Below, in pieces: positions 1-6,665 of a stretch of DNA of 21,049 nucleotides; the first letter of the stretch is position 1; each line of letters begins with the position of its first letter. Source of the stretch: an uncultured Eubacteriales bacterium (GTDB lineage: Bacteria; Bacillota; Clostridia; Christensenellales; Aristaeellaceae). The notes under the pieces were generated by a model. The model searched no databases. It was not told the origin of the DNA and saw nothing but the letters and a program-made list of their open reading frames with translations. The DNA lies in the NCBI GenBank assembly GCA_900553315.1, contig USCW01000012.1, positions 1-21,049 on the forward strand, read 5' to 3'. The position numbers and the translations under genes were made by a program.

Positions 1-143
1 AAGCTCCAACGGACAGGCACACCCCAGATATGCAGACACGCCCGTCCGCTGAGCTGCTCCGTAATGCCCGCCGCCGCTTCCAGCCGCAGAGGCGTTGCCA
101 GCAACGCCGCCGCAAGCCACCCGACCAGCAGCCAGCCCGTCAT
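1..143 (-). CDS. N-terminal fragment of a membrane-anchored protein (DUF2953-like?)
   Basis: The reverse strand starts with ATG at 143-141 and stays open to the window edge, giving 47 residues. The start overlaps the spoVT stop as ATGA, so the gene is translationally coupled to spoVT. Visible are a hydrophobic N-terminal helix (about residues 3-18) and then a short polar segment ending GRACLHIWGVPVRWS. An N-terminal membrane anchor followed by beta-like strands resembles DUF2953 proteins, which often lie beside sporulation genes in Firmicutes. With so little sequence this is only a suggestion; the coding call itself rests on the open frame and the coupling. Confidence 0.5.
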   Translation of the reverse strand, partial: MTGWLLVGWLAAALLATPLRLEAAAGITEQLSGRACLHIWGVPVRWS

Positions 144-694
144 TGCTCCATCTGCCGCCCCACGATCCCTGCGGCTGTTTCCGCCACCTTCATCTCCGTG
201 TCGCCCATGCGTGCACCCTGCTCCCGGCTCAGCAGCAGCACCGCGCCAATGGCCTCGCCGTCCGCGATGATGGGCGATAGCACCTGCGCCGTATAGCCCG
301 CGGGATCCTCCTCATTGGTGACGGCCACGGTATGACTGCCGTTCTGCTTGTTCAGCATGACCGTCTGGCGATTGGCAATCGCCGTTTCCAGATCGTGGCT
401 GATGGGCTTATCCCACAGCTCCTTTTTGCTTACGCCGCTAGCCGCTACCACCTGATCCCGATCCACAATACAGGCGATATGCCCCAGCGAACGGAACAGG
501 GACTCGGTGTAGTCCTTGGCAAAGGCGGACATTTCGCCGATAGGCGAATACTTCTTCAAGATGACCTCGCCGTCCCGGTCGGTATAGATCTCCAGCGGGT
601 CGCCCTCCCGGATCCGCAGCGTCCGCCGTATTTCCTTTGGGATTACCACACGCCCCAGTTCGTCGATCCTGCGCACAATTCCCGTTGCTCGCAC
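140..694 (-). CDS. spoVT: Stage V sporulation protein T (AbrB-family regulator with GAF-like domain)
   Basis: SpoVT is a DNA-binding transcription factor of the developing forespore that tunes sigma-G-dependent genes. The 184-residue product (B. subtilis SpoVT is 178) has an N-terminal AbrB swapped-hairpin domain at residues 1-50, with the diagnostic RRIDELGRVVIPKEIRRTL and IREGDPLEIY, and a C-terminal GAF-like domain at about 55-180 (ACIVDRDQVVAASG; GEAIGAVLLLS). The start is GTG at 694-692, preceded by GGAGG at 707-703 with 8-nt spacing; the open frame runs further upstream but lacks conserved sequence or an RBS there. A sigma-G-like promoter lies at 736-764. The following gene overlaps its stop codon. 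Confidence 0.94.
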   Translation of the reverse strand: MRATGIVRRIDELGRVVIPKEIRRTLRIREGDPLEIYTDRDGEVILKKYSPIGEMSAFAKDYTESLFRSLGHIACIVDRDQVVAASGVSKKELWDKPISHDLETAIANRQTVMLNKQNGSHTVAVTNEEDPAGYTAQVLSPIIADGEAIGAVLLLSREQGARMGDTEMKVAETAAGIVGRQMEQ

Positions 695-735
695 AAAGCC
701 TGCCTCCTTGCTTTCCTGATTGTCCTTGCATTGGC

Positions 736-764
736 TAGTATGGAATTTTGAGGGGCTCCTATGC
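736..764 (-). promoter_or_regulatory. Sigma-G-type promoter for spoVT
   Basis: On the reverse strand GCATA (764-760), a 17-nt spacer and CATACTA (742-736) match the forespore sigma-G consensus (GMATR, about 18 nt, CATWMTA), with a perfect -10. The predicted transcript starts near 729, giving a leader of about 35 nt before the GTG start. In B. subtilis spoVT is transcribed by sigma-G, so position and gene identity support each other. No TTGACA-type element competes at this site. Confidence 0.72.
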
Positions 765-827
765 GGCAAGGCGTACTGGGAAAATCGTGCAGCGCTGGCA
801 ATCCGCCGCCGCATCGACTCCTCCCGC

Positions 828-859
828 TTCACATCCAGTTCATTTCCCGCGTATATACT
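828..859 (+). promoter_or_regulatory. Possible sigma-A promoter of the exporter operon
   Basis: TTCACA (828-833), then 18 nt, then TATATA (852-857; TATACT at 854-859 is an alternative -10). It lies in the divergent spoVT/exporter intergenic region, about 36 nt before the adaptor start and just before its AAGGAGG. The -35 box is only a partial match, so this is tentative. Confidence 0.35.
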
Positions 860-894
860 GCTTCCACGAATGGATCAAAAGGAGGAAATTTCTC

Positions 895-1749
895 ATGCGG
901 AAGAGCCGGAAGGTTTGGAAGTGGATGATCGGTATTCTTGTGGTGCTGGCAGTCGCGGCGGTCGTTGTGCTGTCCCTGCTTCAGCGCACCACGCCTCAAT
1001 ATACGGAAGAGATTGCAAAAACGCAGGATATTATTACGTATTACACCTTCTCGGGAAATCTCGAGCCCGGGGACGCGCAGGTGGTCGTGGCTCGGAGCCG
1101 CGGCACCGTCAAGGAGCTTTTGAAGGATGAAGGCGACACGGTAGAGGATGAAGAAAACGTGATCCAGCCCAAGTCCGGCAGTAAGATCGAGTCCACTATG
1201 GCGGGCACGATTTCCAACATGTATGTCAAAGTGGATGACGACTACACCCCCGGCACCGAACTGTTCCGCGTGGCGGATTACGCCCACCCGCTGCTGAAGA
1301 TCAAGGTGGATGAATACGATATCTCCGCGCTGCAAAAGGGTATGGAGGTAACCGTCACCGTACAGGCCACCGGCAAAACGCTGACCGGCTCCATCACCCG
1401 CATTGCGCAGGAGGCCACCGTGGTCAACGACATCGCCTATTACGAGGTGGAAATTTCCGTGCCGCAGGACGGCAGTCTGGTCATGGGCCTCACCTGCGAG
1501 GTATCCGTACTTCGTGAAAGCGCCTTGAACGCCACGACGGTCTCCATGGACGCGATTCAATACGACGAGAACAACAAGCCCTATGTCTACTGCTATTCCC
1601 GCGGCAACGAGGTGGTGCGCCAGTCCGTGCTGCTGGGCATCAACAACGGCGTGCTGGTGGAGGTGCGCGACGGCGTGAAGAGCGGCGAGACCATTCTGCT
1701 GCCCAAAGCCGCGGATTTCCCCATGATGCCCATGCACTCCGGCAATTAA
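895..1749 (+). CDS. ABC exporter membrane-fusion (HlyD/MacA-type) adaptor subunit
   Basis: A 284-residue, membrane-anchored extracytoplasmic adaptor of a MacAB/YknXYZ-like exporter. Residues 1-8 are basic, followed by one TM helix (about 10-30). Two half-lipoyl motifs follow (RGTVKELLKDEGDTV about 69-83; MAGTISNMYVKVDDDYTPG about 102-120), then a beta-barrel domain and a membrane-proximal domain (GVLVEVRDGVKSGETILL near the C-terminus). The half-lipoyl motifs are separated by only about 20 residues, so the long coiled-coil hairpin that reaches TolC in Gram-negative MacA is missing, as expected for a monoderm cell. The start at 895 has GGAGG at 881-885; the frame upstream is not protein-like. 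The next gene starts 10 nt after the stop. Substrate unknown; related pumps move peptides or antibiotics. Confidence 0.88.
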   Translation: MRKSRKVWKWMIGILVVLAVAAVVVLSLLQRTTPQYTEEIAKTQDIITYYTFSGNLEPGDAQVVVARSRGTVKELLKDEGDTVEDEENVIQPKSGSKIESTMAGTISNMYVKVDDDYTPGTELFRVADYAHPLLKIKVDEYDISALQKGMEVTVTVQATGKTLTGSITRIAQEATVVNDIAYYEVEISVPQDGSLVMGLTCEVSVLRESALNATTVSMDAIQYDENNKPYVYCYSRGNEVVRQSVLLGINNGVLVEVRDGVKSGETILLPKAADFPMMPMHSGN

Positions 1750-1759
1750 GGAGGCAGAC

Positions 1760-2452
1760 ATGGACAATTCGATTCTCATGATGCACGGCATCACCAAGGT
1801 GTATCAAATGGGCGAGGAAAAGCAGACGGTGCTCAAGGGCATTGATCTGGAGGTCGATCAGGGCGAGTTTGTGGCTGTCCTCGGCCCCTCCGGCTCCGGC
1901 AAAAGCACGCTGATGAACATCATCGGCTGTCTGGACACCCCTACCAGCGGCAACTATATTCTGCATGGCCGGGACGTGGGCGGTCTGGACGAGGACACGC
2001 TGGCGGGCGTGCGCAGCAAGGAAATTGGCTTCATCTTCCAGTCCTTCCAACTGCTGCCCCGGCTGGACGCGCTGGCGAACGTGGAGCTTCCGCTGGTGTA
2101 CAGCGGCGTTCCCGTCCACGAGCGGGGCGCACTGGCAGAAAAGATGCTGGTTCGCGTGGGATTGAAGGATAAGCTGCACCATTTTCCCAACCAGCTTTCC
2201 GGCGGTCAGCAGCAGCGCGTGGCCATTGCCCGTGCGCTGTGCAACAATCCCGCCATTCTGCTGGCGGACGAACCTACTGGCGCGCTGGATCAGCAGACAG
2301 GCAAGCAGGTCATGTCCCTGTTCCACGACCTGAACGAAGAGGGGCACACCATCATCATGATTACCCACGACATTGGCATTGCCCGGCACGCCAAGCGCAT
2401 TGTGCGTCTGCTGGACGGTGAGCTGACCGAGGGGGTGGCGGAGGATGCTTAA
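1760..2452 (+). CDS. ABC transporter ATP-binding protein (MacB/LolD/YknY type)
   Basis: The cytoplasmic ATPase of the exporter, 230 residues. Walker A GPSGSGKST is at 42-50, the Q-loop near IFQSFQLLP (92-100), the signature LSGGQQQRVAIARAL at 146-160, Walker B ILLADEPTGALD at 166-177 and the switch histidine in THDIG (H203). All catalytic residues are present and the length is standard. The start has GGAGG about 5 nt upstream, between the adaptor stop and this ATG. The gene overlaps the permease start by 8 nt, so pump subunits are translated in a coupled way. This ATPase group powers MacB-type mechanotransmission exporters rather than classical transmembrane channels. Confidence 0.96.
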   Translation: MDNSILMMHGITKVYQMGEEKQTVLKGIDLEVDQGEFVAVLGPSGSGKSTLMNIIGCLDTPTSGNYILHGRDVGGLDEDTLAGVRSKEIGFIFQSFQLLPRLDALANVELPLVYSGVPVHERGALAEKMLVRVGLKDKLHHFPNQLSGGQQQRVAIARALCNNPAILLADEPTGALDQQTGKQVMSLFHDLNEEGHTIIMITHDIGIARHAKRIVRLLDGELTEGVAEDA

Positions 2453-3632
2453 AGAAAGTCTGCGCATGTCGTGGCAAAACATCCGTGGAAACAAGATGCG
2501 CTCCTTCCTGACCATTCTGGGCATTGTCATCGGCGTAACAGCGATCATTGCGCTGATCACCACCGTGGAGGGCGCCACGGGAGAAGTCACGCGACAGTTC
2601 ACCGAGCTGGGCGCGGGAAAAATCTCCGTGTCCGTCACCGGCACCTCCCTCAAGCGCGGTCTATCCGATTCCGATATGCAGAAGCTGTCTGCGCTGGACA
2701 ATGTGGACGGCCTTGACCCCACGGTGTCCTTCACGCGGCACGTGGCTAACGGCGACACGCTGGCGGAGGACGTGACCATCGAGGGCCGCAACGAGACTTA
2801 CTTTGCCAAGTCCAGCGACCTTATCAGCACCGGACGGGCGCTGAATGCGCTGGACATGGATCGCAACAGCCATGTATGCGTCATTGACGCGACGCTTCGC
2901 AGCGCTTTATATCCCGGCGAGAATCCCCTCGGTCAAAAGATCATTGTGGGCGGGCAGAGCTACACCATTGTTGGTCTTTTAAGCAGCGACAGCACGGATG
3001 TGATGACCGCTATGATGGCGGACAGCGACAACGGCAAGGTGATCCTGCCCTTTCCGGCGGCTCAGCGAATGATCGGCTCCAACAGCGTTAACTCCCTGAG
3101 CATTTATGTGGCGGACACCTCCAAGACCGACGAAACGGTGGCGGACATCGAGGGCGTGCTGAACGCCGCCTTCAACTACAAAGACAACGCCTATCGCGTT
3201 ATCAATCTGGAATCCCTGCTGGACGCCATGGACACCATGCTGAGCATGATGACCACCATGCTGGCTGGCATTGCCTCCATTGCGCTGCTGGTGGGTGGCA
3301 TCGGCATCATGAACATGATGCTTGTCTCCGTATCCGAGCGCACGACGGAAATCGGCCTGCGCAAGGCGCTGGGCGCACGTCCCCGCACCATTCAGATGCA
3401 GTTCCTGCTAGAGGCGGTGATGTTGAGTTTGCTGGGCGGTGTGATCGGCATACTGCTAGGCAATCTGTTATCCGTGCTGTTCGCCGTATGGATCGGGTTT
3501 GACTTCCAGTTGTCCACCGGCGCGATCCTGCTGGCGTTCCTGTTCTCCGCGTCGGTTGGCATCATCTTTGGCTGGGCTCCCGCTCGGAAGGCTTCCCGGC
3601 TGAACCCCATTGATGCCCTGCGCAGTATGTGA
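2445..3632 (+). CDS. MacB/FtsX-family ABC exporter permease
   Basis: A 395-residue membrane subunit with the MacB topology. It has one N-terminal TM helix (about 20-42, after the motif SWQNIRGNKMRSFLTILGIVIG), a large extracytoplasmic MacB_PCD domain (about 45-265) and a C-terminal FtsX domain with three TM helices (about 268-290, 320-348, 355-380). The cytoplasmic coupling segment SERTTEIGLRKALGARP lies between the TMs, and the tail ARKASRLNPIDALRSM is typical of the family. It starts inside the ATPase gene (8-nt overlap). Together with the preceding two genes it forms a complete exporter. A role in antimicrobial-peptide or toxic-metabolite export is inferred from the family and from the two-component system just downstream. 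Confidence 0.94.
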   Translation: MLKESLRMSWQNIRGNKMRSFLTILGIVIGVTAIIALITTVEGATGEVTRQFTELGAGKISVSVTGTSLKRGLSDSDMQKLSALDNVDGLDPTVSFTRHVANGDTLAEDVTIEGRNETYFAKSSDLISTGRALNALDMDRNSHVCVIDATLRSALYPGENPLGQKIIVGGQSYTIVGLLSSDSTDVMTAMMADSDNGKVILPFPAAQRMIGSNSVNSLSIYVADTSKTDETVADIEGVLNAAFNYKDNAYRVINLESLLDAMDTMLSMMTTMLAGIASIALLVGGIGIMNMMLVSVSERTTEIGLRKALGARPRTIQMQFLLEAVMLSLLGGVIGILLGNLLSVLFAVWIGFDFQLSTGAILLAFLFSASVGIIFGWAPARKASRLNPIDALRSM

Positions 3633-3645
3633 TACAATGGAGTGG

Positions 3646-3823
3646 CGCAAATGGCTGCAGCCACTTGCGTGAGATGGGGCTTTCCAATTTTCGTCGACCA
3701 GAGGTCGTCGAAAATTGCAAGGAATTGATTTTGCTCTGCAAAATCAACGACCCGCGAACTCGGCGGAGCCGGGTTGCACGATTGCTGTCCTGCGGACGGC
3801 TCTCGATGGTTACCGGGCTTGAG
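3646..3823. repeat. Train of consecutive short-loop inverted repeats
   Basis: The gene-free gap after the permease is filled by adjacent palindromes. H1: CGCAAATGGCTG/CAGCCACTTGCG (3646-3669, no loop, 11/12 paired). H2: 15-nt arms 3685-3699 and 3703-3717, triloop AGA, 14/15 paired. H3: TTGATTTTGC/GCAAAATCAA (3725-3747), triloop TCT, perfect. H4: AACTCGGC/GCCGGGTT (3757-3775), triloop GGA, one G-U. H5: GCTGTCC/GGACGGC (3784-3800), triloop TGC, one G-U. H6: weaker CTCGA/TTGAG (3802-3823). Spacers between H2-H5 are 7, 9 and 8 nt. No arm is followed by a T-run, so none is a canonical terminator. It could be an extragenic repeat element or a structured RNA; the strand is unknown. Confidence 0.75.
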
Positions 3824-3864
3824 TTGGTTTGATGTTTTTCTGATTTTTTATACAAGAGCAACGC

Positions 3865-3920
3865 GGGCGCGTTCCAGACCTTTCCTTGGGAAAGTGGACG
3901 CGTCCCTTTTTGGAAAAGGG
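3865..3920 (+). promoter_or_regulatory. Structured leader of the response-regulator gene; hairpin covers the RBS
   Basis: Two overlapping structures lie directly before the response regulator. A long imperfect hairpin spans 3865-3906 (GGGCGCG, TCCA and CTTTCC pairing with GGAAAG, TGGA, CGCG and CCC; loop TTG). A perfect one pairs CCCTTTT (3904-3910) with AAAAGGG (3914-3920), loop TGG. The second hairpin buries the first Gs of the GGGGGAG ribosome-binding site (3918-3924). Both use CCC at 3904-3906, so they are mutually exclusive. The pairing is read directly from the sequence; regulation is inference. A weak -10-like TATACA lies at 3849-3854 without a convincing -35. Confidence 0.5.
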
Positions 3921-3929
3921 GGAGAGCGG

Positions 3930-4604
3930 ATGTTTACCGTACTGGTGGCCGAGGACGATCTGCACCTGCGCAAATTGATGACTGCCTATCTGCACATGAA
4001 CGGGTATCAGGTGTTGCAGGCCTCCAACGGCGAAGAGGCGCTGGCGGAGATGGAGCGGGTACAGCCTGATCTGGTCATTGCCGATCTGATGATGCCCGTC
4101 ATGGACGGCTATGCGCTGACCGAACAGATTCGGCAGAGCTATCCCCTGCTGCCTGTGCTGATCGTCACCGCACGGGAGTCGCTGGAGGATAAGCGCCGGG
4201 GCTTTTCATTGGGCGCGGATGATTACATGGTGAAGCCCGTGAACCTTGACGAGATGCTCATGCGCGTGGGAGCGCTGCTGCGGCGGGCGCAGTCTGTTAC
4301 CAGCCACAAGCTCACCGTGGGCGAAACCGTGCTGGATTACGACACCCTGACCGTCACGCGTGGCGACACGGAATTGCAGCTCCCGAAGAAGGAATTCTAT
4401 CTGCTTTACAAGCTGCTGAGCTATCCCAAGCAGATCTTCACCCGCCGTCAGCTGATGGACGAAATCTGGGGCATGGATGCGGAGAGCGACGAGCGCACCG
4501 TGGACGTACACATTCGCCGTCTGCGGGAGAAGTGCGAAGCGTTCCCGGATTTCTCCATTGAAACGGTGCGCGGACTGGGCTACAAGGCGGAGAAACGCGC
4601 ATGA
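3930..4604 (+). CDS. OmpR/PhoB-family response regulator
   Basis: A 224-residue cytoplasmic DNA-binding regulator. The receiver domain occupies residues 1-118, with the acidic pair D9/D10, phospho-acceptor D52 (VIADLMMPVMDG), T80 and K102 (DDYMVKPV). The winged-helix DNA-binding domain spans about 128-222, with FYLLYKLLSYPKQIFTRRQL and the recognition region ERTVDVHIRRLREKC. The start at 3930 fits the receiver fold exactly and has GGGGGAG about 5 nt upstream; the frame is open to 3774 but that extension reads through the hairpin region and is not protein-like. The stop overlaps the kinase start as ATGA. It probably controls its own operon and the upstream exporter. Confidence 0.96.
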   Translation: MFTVLVAEDDLHLRKLMTAYLHMNGYQVLQASNGEEALAEMERVQPDLVIADLMMPVMDGYALTEQIRQSYPLLPVLIVTARESLEDKRRGFSLGADDYMVKPVNLDEMLMRVGALLRRAQSVTSHKLTVGETVLDYDTLTVTRGDTELQLPKKEFYLLYKLLSYPKQIFTRRQLMDEIWGMDAESDERTVDVHIRRLREKCEAFPDFSIETVRGLGYKAEKRA

Positions 4605-5938
4605 AAAAGTTCAGCCCCTCCGCCACCTTCCGCCGCCGAGTCACCAAGTATTTCTTTTTCTGCATTACGATTTCTGCTATACTGGCCTCGATAGCCTCCT
4701 ATGTGGTCAGCAATTCCAATGTATTAGAGGAGGTTGCGGCCAGCGAGCGCTCCGCCGCGATCTATCTGCTGGCGCTGGAGCAGAAAACCGATCTGCCGCA
4801 GGCGGATATTCTCGCTATGGCCTCCACCAGCAGCATCCGCATGGACGCGGTGACTGCCGAAGCTACCGAACTGACGGAGGAGCAGCTGAACGAATTATCC
4901 GACCGCTTAATACTCACCGTGGGCGGCAGTCTGTATTCCCTCCCCATTACCTATGTGCAGTCTGCGGACGGACTGGTGGCGGTATCTGCCACGTCCAATT
5001 ATAACCAGCTGCACGCGTCGGTGCTGCGGTTCGTGTTTTCCATCCTGTTCTTTGTGGCGGCGATGGCTATCGGCGGACGACTGATCTCCGGCAAGGTTGC
5101 CAGCCCTATTGCCAGCTTGCAGGAGGCCACCCAACGAATCGCGCAGGGCGACTTCACCGTGCGTCTCCCCGCTGCAGGCGATGACGAATTAAACAGCCTG
5201 ATGCGCAACTTTAATGACATGGTAGAGGCGCTGGCTCGCACGGAATATCTGCAAAAGGATTTTATCTCTAACGTAAGCCATGAATTTAAAACGCCCATTG
5301 CCTCTATTCAAGGTTTCGCAAAGCTGCTGCAATCTCCCGAGCTGGACGAGGAAAGCCGCAGGGAGTATACGGATATTATTGCAGAGGAAAGCGAGCGCCT
5401 GAGCCATCTTTCCCGCAATCTGCTTCGCTTGAGCAGTCTGGATCGTCTTCCCACCACGGAGGCCGCTCCCTTCGCGCTGGATGAGCAGCTTCGCCGGGTG
5501 GTGGTGCAGCTGGAACCCACATGGGCGCCCCTGCAAATCGACTGGGAGCTTGACCTCTCCCCCACCACCCTGACTGCCCATGAGGAGCTGCTGGCCGAGG
5601 TATGGATCAACCTCATCAGCAACGCCATCAAGTTCTCTCCAAAGGGCGGCGTGATACAGATCAGCTGCTACGCCACGGATCAGGCCTTTGTGGAAGTGAC
5701 CGACCACGGCTGCGGCATGGATGAACAGACCCAGCGGCGCATTTTCGACCGCTTTTATCAGGGCGATACCTCGCACTCCCGGGAGGGCTCCGGGCTGGGC
5801 CTGTGCATCGCCAAAAAGATCGTCACTCAATCCGGCGGTGAAATTCAGGTGCGTTCGATCCCCGGCAAGGGCTCTACCTTCCGCGTAACCCTGCCGCTTA
5901 CCCCTGCTCCCGCCGCCATTATTCCTCAGGAGGTGTAA
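4601..5938 (+). CDS. Membrane sensor histidine kinase
   Basis: A 445-residue partner of the preceding regulator. TM1 is at about 17-36, an extracytoplasmic sensor of about 100 residues at 37-140 with no recognised domain, TM2 at about 141-160, and HAMP at about 161-212 (VASPIASLQEATQRIAQGDF). HisKA has phospho-acceptor H227 in NVSHEFKTPIASI. The HATPase_c domain has the N box NLISNAIKFSP (337-347), G1 DHGCGMD (368-374), the F box near IFDRFYQG and G2 GSGLGLCIAKK (396-406). All kinase motifs are intact. The start overlaps the regulator stop, and its own stop shares one base with the alarmone synthetase start (TAATG), so three genes are coupled. The signal is unknown; envelope stress is inferred from the exporter next door. 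Confidence 0.95.
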   Translation: MKKFSPSATFRRRVTKYFFFCITISAILASIASYVVSNSNVLEEVAASERSAAIYLLALEQKTDLPQADILAMASTSSIRMDAVTAEATELTEEQLNELSDRLILTVGGSLYSLPITYVQSADGLVAVSATSNYNQLHASVLRFVFSILFFVAAMAIGGRLISGKVASPIASLQEATQRIAQGDFTVRLPAAGDDELNSLMRNFNDMVEALARTEYLQKDFISNVSHEFKTPIASIQGFAKLLQSPELDEESRREYTDIIAEESERLSHLSRNLLRLSSLDRLPTTEAAPFALDEQLRRVVVQLEPTWAPLQIDWELDLSPTTLTAHEELLAEVWINLISNAIKFSPKGGVIQISCYATDQAFVEVTDHGCGMDEQTQRRIFDRFYQGDTSHSREGSGLGLCIAKKIVTQSGGEIQVRSIPGKGSTFRVTLPLTPAPAAIIPQEV

Positions 5939-6624
5939 TGCCCATGGCTACCTTCGCACATCCCGCTCCCGAAGCGATGACGGATGAACTCAAGAAAATG
6001 ATCGACGATTTTTTCGCCGTGCAATGCCGCTACGAGGCCGCTATTCGTCAGGTCAAGGCCAAGCTTGAAAATCTGGACGCGGAGTTTCAGATGCAGCACC
6101 GGCGCAATCCCATCCATCACATGCAGACCCGGCTGAAGTCGCTGCAAAGCATTGTGGAAAAGCTTCAGCGCAAAGGGCTCCCCGTTACCATGACCTCCGC
6201 CGCCACTAACCTGACGGATATTGCGGGCGTGCGGGTGATCTGCTCCTATCTGGACGATATTTATACGGTGGCGCGTCTGCTGCTTCAGCAGGACGACGTA
6301 AAACTTCTGCGCACCCGGGACTACATTCGTGAACCCAAGCCCAACGGCTATCGCAGTCTGCATTTGATTATTCAGGTGCCCGTGTATCTCTCCGAGGGCA
6401 AGCTGCTGGTGCCCGTGGAGGTGCAGATTCGCACCATTGCCATGGACTTCTGGGCCACCTTGGAGCATCAGCTTCGCTACAAGGCCATTCCCACCATTCC
6501 CGCCAGCATCTCCGACGAGCTGGTGCAGACCGCCACGGACATCTCCCTGCTGGATCAGCGGATGCAGCGCATTCACGATCAGGTGGAGCTGCTGGAACGC
6601 GACGAGCGGGAGAAGCTGGAGTAA
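5938..6624 (+). CDS. relQ: Small alarmone synthetase, GTP pyrophosphokinase (RelQ/YjbM type)
   Basis: A single-domain (p)ppGpp synthetase that transfers pyrophosphate from ATP to GDP or GTP (EC 2.7.6.5). The 228-residue protein lacks the hydrolase and regulatory domains of long Rel. Synthetase motifs are visible: DIAGVRVICSYLDDIY (94-109), RDYIREPKPNGYRSLHL (127-143; the Y of NGYRS stacks on guanine in the family) and VEVQIRTIAMDFWATLEH (160-177, with the catalytic E of EVQIR). AGGAGG lies at 5928-5933; ATG at 5938 is 4 nt away and a second in-frame ATG at 5944 is 10 nt away, so either may be used. The overlap with the kinase stop is unusual and puts alarmone output under the same transcript as the sensor. 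Confidence 0.93.
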   Translation: MPMATFAHPAPEAMTDELKKMIDDFFAVQCRYEAAIRQVKAKLENLDAEFQMQHRRNPIHHMQTRLKSLQSIVEKLQRKGLPVTMTSAATNLTDIAGVRVICSYLDDIYTVARLLLQQDDVKLLRTRDYIREPKPNGYRSLHLIIQVPVYLSEGKLLVPVEVQIRTIAMDFWATLEHQLRYKAIPTIPASISDELVQTATDISLLDQRMQRIHDQVELLERDEREKLE

Positions 6625-6630
6625 CGCGCA

Positions 6631-6659
6631 TTGACAAACGCTTCTATTTATGGTAGGAT
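6631..6659 (+). promoter_or_regulatory. Sigma-A promoter with extended -10
   Basis: TTGACA (6631-6636, perfect -35), a 17-nt spacer and TAGGAT (6654-6659, 4/6) preceded by TGG at 6651-6653, an extended -10 TGn. It begins 6 nt after the relQ stop codon. The predicted start near 6666 gives a leader of about 158 nt for the gene at 6824, or a short RNA ending at the terminator. Confidence 0.72.
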
Positions 6660-6665
6660 ACGCAA

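Noticed and set aside
829..1797. Minus-strand open frame of 322 codons opposite the adaptor gene
   Set aside because: The adaptor frame has a TM helix, lipoyl motifs and an RBS; the antisense frame is rich in His, Gln and Val and has no start signal.
1640..2791. Minus-strand open frame of 383 codons opposite the ABC ATPase and permease
   Set aside because: It is a shadow of strongly conserved ABC genes with intact Walker and signature motifs; the antisense product is low-complexity and unlike any family.
3646..3823. CRISPR array
   Set aside because: The units are palindromes of different sequence, not identical direct repeats with spacers, and no cas gene is nearby.
3646..3823. Insertion sequence or transposon end
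   Set aside because: There is no transposase frame, no matching terminal inverted repeats bounding the segment and no target duplication that I could see.
3774..3929. N-terminal extension of the response regulator
   Set aside because: The receiver fold starts at the ATG at 3930; the extension translates the hairpin-rich gap.
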